This document shows positions 18,049 through 25,691 of a DNA stretch of 64,000 nt, one piece after another (the first letter of the stretch is position 1; every line of letters begins with the position of its first letter). The notes beneath the pieces were generated by a model. It ran no database searches and was not told where the DNA came from. It saw only the letters and a list, made by a program, of their open reading frames with translations. Source of the DNA: Polaribacter sp. Q13 (lineage in GTDB: Bacteria > Bacteroidota > Bacteroidia > Flavobacteriales > Flavobacteriaceae); the NCBI RefSeq assembly GCF_016858305.2, contig NZ_CP074436.1, forward strand, positions 1,942,001-2,006,000, read 5' to 3'. A program made the position numbers and the translations under genes.

Positions 18049-19689
18049 ATGGAACATATATATAGTAAATGGCATCATCCTTACAAACCGGCAGCAAAAT
18101 ATAAAAAGAAAGTCGCGTATTTTAGTATGGAATTTGGTATTGATCAGGCTTTTAATATTTACTCTGGAGGTTTAGGTTTTTTAGCAGGATCTCACATGCG
18201 TTCTGGCTTAGAACAAAAACAAAATATGATTGGTATTGGTATGCTATGGAAATATGGCTACTACGACCAAGCAAGAAATGATGACCAAACACTAAAAACA
18301 GAGTTTAATGAAAAACACTTCGATTTCTTAGAATATACAGGTATTGAAGTAACTATAAAACTTCATGACAATCCGAATGTAAAAGTAAGAGCTTATGTTT
18401 TAAAACCAGAAGTTTTTGGAACCGTACCTATGTACTTTTTAAGTACGGATGTAGAAGAAAACGACCATTTAACTAGAACGATTACAAACCATTTGTATGA
18501 TCAAAACCCAATAACTAGAATATCTCAAAGTATTGTTTTAGGAATTGCGGGTGCGAAGGTAGTAGAGGCTTTAGGAGGTGCTGACACCTACCATTTAAAT
18601 GAAGGACATGCTTTACCTGCTTTTTATTATTTAAGAGACCAAGGTGTAACCAAAGAACAAATGGTATTTACAACGCACACTCCGGAAAAAGCCGGGAATG
18701 AAGAACGCGATGCGCGTCTTTTAAACAGATGTGGTTTCTTTGGCAGATCTCTTTCTGAAGAAGAATTACATAAAGAAATGGTGAATGGAGACATGGTTAA
18801 TTATACCATATCTGCCTTACGAATGGCTAGAAAAGCAAACGGAGTTTCTAAACTTCATGCTATTGTTGCTAACGATATGTGGAAAGACTATGATGGTATC
18901 TGTGAAATAATACCGATTACGAATGCTCAAAATCAAAAATTCTGGCAAGATGAAACTATTAAAAAATCTTGGAAGAAAGGAAATACGACTGCTTATAAAA
19001 AGAAAAAACTGGAATTAAAAAGTGAACTTTTTGAAGAGGTATATAAACAGACTGGTAAAAAGTTAGATCCAAATGTATTAACAATTGTTTGGGCGAGACG
19101 TTTTGCGGGTTATAAAAGAGCCGATTTACTTTTACATGATTACGATCGTTTCAAAAGATTATTACATAACGAAAAATATCCTGTACAAATTATTTGGGCA
19201 GGAAAACCATATCCGTTTGATTATGGTGCTATTGACACCTTTAACCATTTGGTACATCAATCTAAACAAGAGCCAAATTTAGCCGTCCTTATTGGTTATG
19301 AAATAGATTTGTCTAGAAAATTAAAATGTGGGTCTGATGTTTGGTTAAACACTCCTAGAATAACACGTGAAGCTTCTGGTACAAGTGGTATGACAGCTGC
19401 AATGAATGGTTCTGTAAATGTTTCTACGGATGATGGTTGGATTCCTGAATTTAAAAAAGACGAAGAAAACTGTTTCGTATTACCTGCACTAGATTATAAG
19501 TTACCAACCTATGAGCAAGATAAATTAGACACAGATAATTTATACAATATTTTAGAGAACAAAGTATTACCAATGTATTATGGCGCTCCTAAAAAATGGC
19601 AAAAAATAGTATTTAAGGCTATGGATGATGTTATTCCGGAGTTTACCACTCAAAGAATGGCAGATGATTATTATAAAAAATTATTTTAA
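18049..19689 (+). CDS. Alpha-glucan phosphorylase-like protein (GT35) lacking the PLP lysine
   Basis: The 546-residue protein belongs to the short alpha-glucan phosphorylase group (TIGR02094-like), which normally releases glucose-1-phosphate from glycogen or maltodextrin. Family landmarks are YFSMEFGIDQAFNIYSGGLG, HLNEGHALPAF, FTTHTPEKAG, WARRFAGYKRADLL, VWLNTPRITREASGTSGM and DGWIPEF. The PLP-binding position in GTSGM-K-AALNG is Thr here (T449, codon ACA). Without a Schiff-base lysine the usual phosphorolysis would be impossible, so the function may have changed. The gene is monocistronic and terminator-flanked. The frame is intact, so it is not an obvious pseudogene. Confidence 0.85.
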   Translation: MEHIYSKWHHPYKPAAKYKKKVAYFSMEFGIDQAFNIYSGGLGFLAGSHMRSGLEQKQNMIGIGMLWKYGYYDQARNDDQTLKTEFNEKHFDFLEYTGIEVTIKLHDNPNVKVRAYVLKPEVFGTVPMYFLSTDVEENDHLTRTITNHLYDQNPITRISQSIVLGIAGAKVVEALGGADTYHLNEGHALPAFYYLRDQGVTKEQMVFTTHTPEKAGNEERDARLLNRCGFFGRSLSEEELHKEMVNGDMVNYTISALRMARKANGVSKLHAIVANDMWKDYDGICEIIPITNAQNQKFWQDETIKKSWKKGNTTAYKKKKLELKSELFEEVYKQTGKKLDPNVLTIVWARRFAGYKRADLLLHDYDRFKRLLHNEKYPVQIIWAGKPYPFDYGAIDTFNHLVHQSKQEPNLAVLIGYEIDLSRKLKCGSDVWLNTPRITREASGTSGMTAAMNGSVNVSTDDGWIPEFKKDEENCFVLPALDYKLPTYEQDKLDTDNLYNILENKVLPMYYGAPKKWQKIVFKAMDDVIPEFTTQRMADDYYKKLF

Positions 19690-19721
19690 GTAAAATCTTA
19701 ATCAATAAATCTTAAAAATAG

Positions 19722-19753
19722 AAAAACCTGAACAAATACATGTTCAGGTTTTT
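19722..19753. terminator. Bidirectional terminator
   Basis: A 13-bp perfect stem (AAAAACCTGAACA / TGTTCAGGTTTTT, loop AATACA) with A and T runs on the two sides. It lies between two convergent genes, the phosphorylase-like gene and the dehydrogenase, and can serve both. Confidence 0.88.
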
Positions 19754-19830
19754 TTTGTTATAAATAGATGTTTGAAATATTGATTTTTAAACCAAAAAAA
19801 CTTTAAGTTTAATTAAAAATAATTTCGACA

Positions 19831-20712
19831 CTATTTTTTTAATTGCATGAAATAATCTAAAATTTCAGGTACATTTCCATTCCCCATATCAGCAGCTACT
19901 GCAGCTTGAAGGTTAGAAGATGTAGCTTCTGCTATTTTAGAAGTTGTACCAAGATCATTCATCATTTGTACAAAATATCCTAAATCTTTATTTGCATTGT
20001 TTATAGAGAAACCTAAATCACTTACGTTATCTACAGCATAATTCTTACAGAATTTCATGAATGGAGAATTTGACGGTCCAGAAGACATAATGTCAAATAA
20101 TTGTTGCGTATCTACTCCAGCTAATTTTGCTGCAGCAAAAGCTTGAGACATTGCTACAACAGTAGTCATCCCCATAAAGTTATTGATCAATTTAGTTGTA
20201 TGACCTGCACCTAAAGCTCCTAAATAGAAAACGTTTTCACCTTGCTCATCTAAAACGGGCTTCACTTTCTCGAAAGTATCTTTATTACCGGCTGCCATAA
20301 TATTAAGCAATCCGTCTTTTGCATGAGCTGGAGTACGTCCAAGTGGAGCATCAATCATATCAGCACCTTTTGCAGCTAAATCTTTACCTATCTTAATAGT
20401 AGAAGCAGGAATAGAAGTTCCAAAATCAATTAAAACGGCACCTTCTTTAATTCCAGCTAAAACACCTTCTTCTCCATAAACTATTTTCTCAACAACTGCA
20501 GAAGTTGTTAAACAGAACATTATAATATCGCTCTTTTCTGCTAATTCTTTTGGTGAAACAGCTTCCGAAGCATTACCGCGAGCAATAACTTTTGCAACTT
20601 CATCTTTATTAAGATCCATTACTGTTAGCTCGAAACCTCTCTTTTGCAGATTTTCAACCATATTACCGCCCATAAGGCCTAGTCCGATAAATCCGATAGT
20701 GGGTTTTTTCAT
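19831..20712 (-). CDS. Beta-hydroxyacid dehydrogenase (3-hydroxyisobutyrate dehydrogenase family)
   Basis: A 293-residue NAD(P)-dependent dehydrogenase of the HIBADH/GarR/GLYR family. The Rossmann motif is GFIGLGLMGGNM (residues 6-17). The substrate motif is DAPLGRTPAHAKDG (normally DAPVSGG...A), and the catalytic Lys region is GAGHTTKLINNFMG. The DAPLGRTP variant differs from classic 3-hydroxyisobutyrate dehydrogenases and resembles the tartronate semialdehyde, succinic-semialdehyde or L-serine-type members, so the substrate is open. It has its own well-formed promoter and a shared terminator, and stands alone. Confidence 0.88.
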   Translation of the reverse strand: MKKPTIGFIGLGLMGGNMVENLQKRGFELTVMDLNKDEVAKVIARGNASEAVSPKELAEKSDIIMFCLTTSAVVEKIVYGEEGVLAGIKEGAVLIDFGTSIPASTIKIGKDLAAKGADMIDAPLGRTPAHAKDGLLNIMAAGNKDTFEKVKPVLDEQGENVFYLGALGAGHTTKLINNFMGMTTVVAMSQAFAAAKLAGVDTQQLFDIMSSGPSNSPFMKFCKNYAVDNVSDLGFSINNANKDLGYFVQMMNDLGTTSKIAEATSSNLQAAVAADMGNGNVPEILDYFMQLKK

Positions 20713-20742
20713 ATTTACTTATTTAAATTATAATTGTAGCTA

Positions 20743-20772
20743 CAAAGATATGCTTCTGTTAGCACTTACAAA
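20743..20772 (-). promoter_or_regulatory. Predicted promoter of the beta-hydroxyacid dehydrogenase gene
   Basis: Minus-strand TTTG (20772-20769), 18 bases, TATCTTTG (20750-20743) is a full match to the Bacteroidota promoter consensus, about 31 bases before the ATG. Confidence 0.6.
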
Positions 20773-21136
20773 AGTATTTAACCAAACTCAATGAAGGATT
20801 GATGCGTTAAATAAACATAAAAATAGAAGGAAAGATCCATCTTGATGTAAGAAAGAACCAAAAAAAACAACTCAAATAACTGATTTACAATAAATCACAC
20901 AAGTAATTACTTATTAAAAGGGAGCAAACACCACACCTATCTACCTCATAATAAAATAGTTAAATAAATTACAATCATCAGTTAAAAAAAGTAAAATATG
21001 TAAATTTATACAGAAAAATAATGATTAAAAATCAAGATAATTGAACACAAACTATTCTTAAGGCAATACCATAAAAAGATTATAATGATTTCCAATTATC
21101 TTTAAAATGAAAAACAAACGAAGAACGATAAAGAAA
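20773..21136. other. Long AT-rich intergenic region, no recognised feature
   Basis: The 424-bp gap between two minus-strand genes contains only the promoter noted above. The rest is highly AT-rich, with no usable open frame, no strong inverted repeat and no copy of the dispersed repeats seen elsewhere. I see no terminator for the YpdA-like gene. Confidence 0.4.
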
Positions 21137-22108
21137 TTAATTATTATTTTTCCCTACTACATTATCAATAATCATCTTTGCATGAATGCGAGAGTTCTCT
21201 ATAAACCACTTGTGCGTTTCCATTCCGCCACAAATAACACCCGCTAAGTATACGCCTGCCACATTGGTTTCCATAGTTTCATCATTATAAGTAGGAATTT
21301 TATTTGCATCTTCAGAAAAAGAAACACCAATTTCATCTAAAAGCGTAAAATTTGGCTTGTAACCTGTTAACGCCAAAACAAAATCGTTCTGTAGCGTTTC
21401 TATTCCTTTTTCTGTATTTATTGTAATCGTATCTTTCGCTATTTCTTTTACAGTACTATTATAAAAAACCTTTATACTTTCTTCTTTTATACGGTTTATA
21501 ATATCCGGTCTTACCCAATATTTTACACGCTGTCCAACCTCTGTTCCTCTAATAATTAAGGTAACGTCTGCACCTTTTCTATAACACTCTAAAGCTGCGT
21601 CTACAGACGAATTACTTGCCCCTATAACCGCCACCTTTTGTCCTGCATAAAAATGAGGATCATTATAATAATGAGAAACTTTTGGTAAATCCTCTCCAGG
21701 GACATCTAACAAATTTGGAATATCATAAAAACCTGTTGCAATAACAATGTTCTTAGATTTGTAGCTGTTTTTATCAGAAACAATGGTAAACTCATTATCT
21801 ACTTTAGAAACTGACGTTACTTTTTCAAACAAATTGATATTTAATTTGTTTGAAGTAGCTATTCTTCTGTAGTATTCTAAAGCTTCACTTCTTCTTGGCT
21901 TTGCTTCTTTACTAATAAACGGAATTTCATCGATCTCTAATTTCTCTGAAGAAGAAAAAAACTGCATGTTCACCGGATAATTGTACACTGAATTTACAAT
22001 AGGACCTTTTTCTAGAATTACATACGTCAACCCTTTTTTTTGAGCTTCTAAACCACAAGCAATACCTATTGGACCTCCTCCAACTATAACAATATCTAAA
22101 TTTTTCAT
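21137..22108 (-). CDS. ypdA: YpdA-like bacillithiol disulfide reductase
   Basis: A 323-residue FAD/NAD(P)H flavoprotein of the YpdA (Bdr) family, which in Firmicutes reduces oxidised bacillithiol. The FAD motif GGGPIGIACGLEA is at residues 10-22, followed by the YpdA-typical NYPVNMQFFSSSEKLEID. The NAD(P) motif is GASNSSVDAALEC, and the C-terminal FAD segment is TNVAGVYLAGVICGG. It has no thioredoxin-reductase CxxC, as expected of the family. It lies 15 bp after the glutamate-synthase-like gene, so the two are probably one transcript. Bacillithiol use is inferred; no biosynthesis gene is in the window. Confidence 0.9.
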   Translation of the reverse strand: MKNLDIVIVGGGPIGIACGLEAQKKGLTYVILEKGPIVNSVYNYPVNMQFFSSSEKLEIDEIPFISKEAKPRRSEALEYYRRIATSNKLNINLFEKVTSVSKVDNEFTIVSDKNSYKSKNIVIATGFYDIPNLLDVPGEDLPKVSHYYNDPHFYAGQKVAVIGASNSSVDAALECYRKGADVTLIIRGTEVGQRVKYWVRPDIINRIKEESIKVFYNSTVKEIAKDTITINTEKGIETLQNDFVLALTGYKPNFTLLDEIGVSFSEDANKIPTYNDETMETNVAGVYLAGVICGGMETHKWFIENSRIHAKMIIDNVVGKNNN

Positions 22109-22123
22109 AAAATAAATAAGATT

Positions 22124-23638
22124 TTAATTAGGATAAAAAATTTCTTCTAAACTAACAACTTCTTCATCTTTTCTACGTCTAAAAACTTGATTAGCTTTTA
22201 TATCTGAAATAGACGCTACTCCCATTGCTGCAACAACCTCTTTAACTGCTTCAATAGTTTTATTGTGGTAATTTTTAACACGTACATTTTTCTTTTCTAC
22301 CACTAATGCTTTTACCAAATCGTCATCTTGTGTAGCAACACCAACAGGGCACGTATCTAAATTACATTCTCTAGCTTGTATACACCCTAAACTCAACATA
22401 AAACTTCTTGCCATTCCAATTGCATCTGCACCTAAAGACAAGTATTTTATAATATCGAAAGCATCAATTGCTTTTCCGCTTGCAATAATTTTTATTTGAT
22501 CTTTTAATTTATGTTTTATTAAAAGTTTATTTACAAAAACTAATCCTTCAACAAGTGGCGTGCCAATATAATTAGTAAACTCCATTGGTGCAGCTCCCGT
22601 ACCGCCTTCTCCTCCATCTACTGAAATAAAATCTGGATAATTATTAGCATCTGCAAAAGCTTGCATCATGGTTTCAATTTCTTCGTTATTACCCACACAA
22701 AATTTGATTCCTACGGGTTTTCCTCCAGATAAATCTCTTACTTTTTGTATGAAAATAATCATTTCTTCATAGTTAGAAAATGCGGAATGTCCTGGAGGTG
22801 AATCTACTTGTGTAAACGGAATAACTCCACGAATTTCTGCAATTTCTTCTGTGTTTTTTACTGCCGGAAGAATTCCTCCATGTCCAGGTTTTGCTCCCTG
22901 AGAAAACTTAATTTCAATCATTTTTACTTCCGGACGAATGGCATTCGTTCTAAAAATTTCGTCATCAAAAAAACGTTTTCCATCGGCATCGTGTTTTCCT
23001 GCGCCGAAATATCCAGTTCCTACTTGAAAAATAACATCTCCTCCTTGTAGGTGATAAGGTGAGATACCACCTTCTCCAGTATTATGAGCAAAATTACCCA
23101 TTTTTGCTCCTTGATTTAATGCCATAATTGCATTTTTACTCAAAGAACCAAAAGACATTGCAGAAATATTAATGATAGAACCATCATATTTTTGAGTACA
23201 CCTATCTGAACCAAAAACAATTCTTTCTCCTGCAATATGATGATGATCTTTTGGAAACAAAGAATGCTTTACAAATTCATACCCCTTTGCATAGACATTA
23301 TGCTGTGTACCAAAAGGAACTGTTTGTTTAGATAATTTGGCACGTTGATATACAATACTTCTTTTTTCTCTATTTATAGGCGTACCATTTAAATTGTCTT
23401 CTATAAAATATTGTTGAATTTTATCTCTTTCATCTTCAAAAAACCATCGTAAACGTGCTATTACAGGAAAAGCTCTTAACAACGAATGCTTGGTTTGAAA
23501 GCTGTCATAAATTGCTAGTAAGGTTAGCAAACCAGAGATAGCTAATAAAATAATAGTGCCAATTTGCGGAATGAAGTAAACTAAAACTCCGGATAAAATA
23601 GTGATTCCTATAAAAATAGAAAGTATGGTATTTCTCAT
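22124..23638 (-). CDS. FMN-binding glutamate synthase family protein
   Basis: This 504-residue protein corresponds to the FMN/Fe-S synthase domain of glutamate synthase without the glutaminase or central domains. Two membrane segments open the protein (about residues 4-22 and 26-44), then a linker, then the TIM barrel with GEGGISPYHLQGGD, KFSQGAKPGHGGILP, SVDGGEGGTGAAP and the Cys motif CIQARECNLDTCPVG, which ligates a 3Fe-4S cluster in true GltB. The membrane anchor and missing amidotransferase suggest a redox role other than ammonia assimilation; the actual reaction is unknown. It is the first gene of a pair with ypdA. Confidence 0.9.
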   Translation of the reverse strand: MRNTILSIFIGITILSGVLVYFIPQIGTIILLAISGLLTLLAIYDSFQTKHSLLRAFPVIARLRWFFEDERDKIQQYFIEDNLNGTPINREKRSIVYQRAKLSKQTVPFGTQHNVYAKGYEFVKHSLFPKDHHHIAGERIVFGSDRCTQKYDGSIINISAMSFGSLSKNAIMALNQGAKMGNFAHNTGEGGISPYHLQGGDVIFQVGTGYFGAGKHDADGKRFFDDEIFRTNAIRPEVKMIEIKFSQGAKPGHGGILPAVKNTEEIAEIRGVIPFTQVDSPPGHSAFSNYEEMIIFIQKVRDLSGGKPVGIKFCVGNNEEIETMMQAFADANNYPDFISVDGGEGGTGAAPMEFTNYIGTPLVEGLVFVNKLLIKHKLKDQIKIIASGKAIDAFDIIKYLSLGADAIGMARSFMLSLGCIQARECNLDTCPVGVATQDDDLVKALVVEKKNVRVKNYHNKTIEAVKEVVAAMGVASISDIKANQVFRRRKDEEVVSLEEIFYPN

Positions 23639-23713
23639 TATAAAATAGTTATTTAAAAGACTTTAAAAATAGTCATTTAGTACGATATTTTGCACAAGCC
23701 TTACAAATAGTTT

Positions 23714-23880
23714 GCGTTAAGGATTGCAACGGCATCCTTTTTATGCTTAATAATGTCATTGCGAGGCACGAAGCAATCTGTTTATAGAAAAGCAAGATTG
23801 CCACAGAAAGAAAAAAACTTTCTTCGCAATGACAAATTCAAAAAAGATATAGTGAAAAGCCTGACCTTTAGGGAACGCCC
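23714..23880. repeat. Structured intergenic element with an inserted palindrome
   Basis: The flanks GGATTGCAACGGCATCCTTTT (23721-23741) and AAAAAGATATAGTG...GGGAACGCCC (23841-23880) match the element family also seen at 8809-8903. Between them lies 23754-23834, bounded by a perfect 10-bp inverted repeat TGTCATTGCG / CGCAATGACA, with an inner pair GCAATCT / AGATTGC. It looks like one repeat nested in the loop of another. Part of the 372-bp gap between the glutamate-synthase-like gene and rpmE2; no gene is visible here. Confidence 0.7.
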
Positions 23881-23891
23881 AAAATAATATA

Positions 23892-23951
23892 TTTACCACA
23901 TAGACACATAAAAAACATAGCGCTATGTAAACCATGTGTCTATGTGGTAAA
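23892..23951. repeat. 60-bp perfect cruciform repeat
   Basis: Arms of 18 bp (TTTACCACATAGACACAT, 23892-23909, and its exact complement at 23934-23951) enclose a second palindrome ACATAGCGCTATGT (23915-23928). A relative with a decayed right arm is found at 25628-25675. Confidence 0.85.
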
Positions 23952-23955
23952 AAAG

Positions 23956-23985
23956 AAAACTCCAACAAATAAATGTTGGAGTTTT
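23956..23985 (-). terminator. Terminator of rpmE2
   Basis: A 12-bp perfect stem (AAAACTCCAACA / TGTTGGAGTTTT, loop AATAAA), 25 bases after the rpmE2 stop, followed on the minus strand by a T-rich stretch. Confidence 0.85.
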
Positions 23986-24010
23986 AAATATGTTGAAAAT
24001 TCTAAAAAAA

Positions 24011-24262
24011 TTATTTTTTGAATTTTGCGTATTTGTTTTTAAATTTATCGATACGTCCTGCAGCATCAATAAGTTTAGATTTACCAGTGTAAAATGGGTG
24101 AGATGTTCTAGAAATCTCTAATTTTACTAAAGGATACTCAACACCATCAACTTCTAACGTTTCTTTAGTGTCTACAGTAGAACGTGTTAAAAATACATCT
24201 TCGTTAGACATGTCTTTAAAAGCTACCATTCTGTAATTTTCTGGATGAATTCCTTTTCTCAT
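24011..24262 (-). CDS. rpmE2: 50S ribosomal protein L31 type B
   Basis: An 83-residue ribosomal protein. The start [17 protein letters not shown] and the motif [20 protein letters not shown] are characteristic of L31. The Cys residues of the zinc-binding type A form are absent, which makes this the zinc-independent type B. It is monocistronic, with a strong promoter about 100 bases upstream and a terminator right after it. Confidence 0.97.
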   Translation of the reverse strand: MRKGIHPENYRMVAFKDMSNEDVFLTRSTVDTKETLEVDGVEYPLVKLEISRTSHPFYTGKSKLIDAAGRIDKFKNKYAKFKK

Positions 24263-24299
24263 TTTATTATATTTTAATACTTTAATGTTATGTTTGCAT

Positions 24300-24323
24300 G
24301 AGTAAAGTTGGTAAGGCTTACTC
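24300..24323 (-). promoter_or_regulatory. Small hairpin in the rpmE2 leader
   Basis: GAGTAA (24300-24305) pairs with TTACTC (24318-24323) within the roughly 95-base untranslated leader of rpmE2. It could be a site for autogenous control by L31, but a 6-bp stem in AT-rich DNA is weak evidence. Confidence 0.25.
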
Positions 24324-24361
24324 TATTCTCTAAATAGTTGTTTTTTACTATTTTGAGGATG

Positions 24362-24391
24362 CAAATTTAACTATATTTTTTAATTAACAAA
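24362..24391 (-). promoter_or_regulatory. Predicted promoter of rpmE2
   Basis: Minus-strand TTTG (24391-24388), 18 bases, TAAATTTG (24369-24362) is a full consensus match, placing the start about 95 bases before the ATG. Confidence 0.6.
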
Positions 24392-24525
24392 TAAATATTT
24401 CGTTTTTATTTGGTCTAATAAACACAATAGTTACTTTTACACCTACTTTTGTTGATGAATAGCGGTTTTTTATCACTTTTTTGAATACTAAAAAGATTAA
24501 AATTTAATATAAAAAATTACAAAAA

Positions 24526-25569
24526 ATGAAAAATAGTACTCTATTGGTTGCTTTTTTAGCGTGTTTCTTACTAATTACATCTTGTTCTGATGTGTATAAA
24601 TTTAGCTTAAACCATAAAAAACAAGTTACTTTAAATTCTAATTTAGAGGTTACTCTAAAAGAAAAAGAAGACAAACCAGTAACTAATGTCCAGTTTTTTG
24701 TGAATGGAAAAGAAGTTTCTTCTGAAGGAAATACGGCTTCTATAAACACCACTAATTTGGGTGTTGGAAAACATAAAATATCTGCCTTGATTTTTTATGC
24801 TGAAAAAACTAAAAAAGAAAATAGTTTTTTTGAGGTTTTAGCTGATAAAACTCCTATTGTTTATGACTATAAAATTATAAATGAATATCCGCATGATAAA
24901 ACTGCTTACACACAAGGTTTAGAATATCACGATGGTTTTTTATATGAGAGCACAGGTCGTAGAGGTCAATCTAATCTTAGAAAGGTTGAAATTAAAACCG
25001 GTAAAGTTTTACAAAAAATAGATTTAGATAAAAAGTACTTTGGTGAAGGTATGACTATTTTTAACAACAAAATTTATTGGTTAACATGGCAAGGTAAAAA
25101 AGGTTTTGTGTATAATTTAGAAACCTTTAAACAAGAAAAAGAGTTTGCATACAATAATAGTGCAGAAGGTTGGGGTTTTACTCATAACGGAACTCAGTTG
25201 ATAAAATCTGATGGTACTTCTAAAATTTGGTTTTTAGATCCGGATACTTTAAAAGAACTAAAATCAATACAAGTATACACCAATAAATATGCAGTAGATA
25301 ACTTAAATGAGTTAGAATTGATCAATGGAAAAATCTACGCGAACAAATATCAACAAAATGCTATTGTTATTATAGACCCTAAAACGGGTGTTGTAGAAGG
25401 TATTGCAAATTTAAAAGGTTTGCATGCAGAAATGGAAAAAACTCAGAAGTTAGTGCCACAAGACGAGGTTTTAAATGGTATTGCTTTTGATGCAGAGAAT
25501 AATCGTCTTTTTGTAACAGGTAAACATTGGGGCAAATTATTTGAAATTGAATTGATTAAAAAACAATAA
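24526..25569 (+). CDS. Glutaminyl-peptide cyclotransferase, lipoprotein
   Basis: This enzyme converts N-terminal glutamine of proteins to pyroglutamate. The 347-residue protein has a lipoprotein signal (LITSC, about Cys 20) and an Ig-like stretch of some 75 residues. A five-bladed beta-propeller of the plant/bacterial QC type follows: TAYTQGLEYHDGFLYESTG, FGEGMTIF, EGWGFTH, LNELELINGKIYAN and VLNGIAFDAENNRLFVTGKHWGKLFEI are the defining strands. Pyroglutamate is common at mature N-termini of secreted Bacteroidota proteins, so a periplasmic or surface location fits. The Ig-like insert before the propeller is common in flavobacterial homologues. Confidence 0.93.
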   Translation: MKNSTLLVAFLACFLLITSCSDVYKFSLNHKKQVTLNSNLEVTLKEKEDKPVTNVQFFVNGKEVSSEGNTASINTTNLGVGKHKISALIFYAEKTKKENSFFEVLADKTPIVYDYKIINEYPHDKTAYTQGLEYHDGFLYESTGRRGQSNLRKVEIKTGKVLQKIDLDKKYFGEGMTIFNNKIYWLTWQGKKGFVYNLETFKQEKEFAYNNSAEGWGFTHNGTQLIKSDGTSKIWFLDPDTLKELKSIQVYTNKYAVDNLNELELINGKIYANKYQQNAIVIIDPKTGVVEGIANLKGLHAEMEKTQKLVPQDEVLNGIAFDAENNRLFVTGKHWGKLFEIELIKKQ

Positions 25570-25627
25570 TTATCATCATAAAAAGTTCTAACCTTAATAC
25601 ATTTTAAGATTTAAAAATAAAAACAAA

Positions 25628-25675
25628 TTTTACCACATAGAAACATAGACAACATATTGCTATGTATAGTGGTAT
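25628..25675. repeat. Decayed copy of the TTTACCACATAG repeat
   Basis: TTTTACCACATAG at 25628-25640 repeats the left arm of the cruciform at 23892. The sequence CATATTGCTATGTATAGTGGTA on the right (25653-25674) is a degenerate second arm. It fills the short gap before the beta-helix lipoprotein gene and probably explains the spurious upstream ATG there. Confidence 0.6.
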
Positions 25676-25691
25676 TTTTTATAAAAACAAC

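Noticed and set aside
20713..21136. Long intergenic region considered for a small RNA
   Set aside because: Apart from one promoter it contains no hairpin, terminator or conserved-looking block that would support an RNA gene.
23756..23968. 70-codon open frame on the minus strand between the glutamate-synthase-like gene and rpmE2
   Set aside because: It lies entirely within dispersed repeats and the cruciform, has no family similarity and no promoter or ribosome-binding context.
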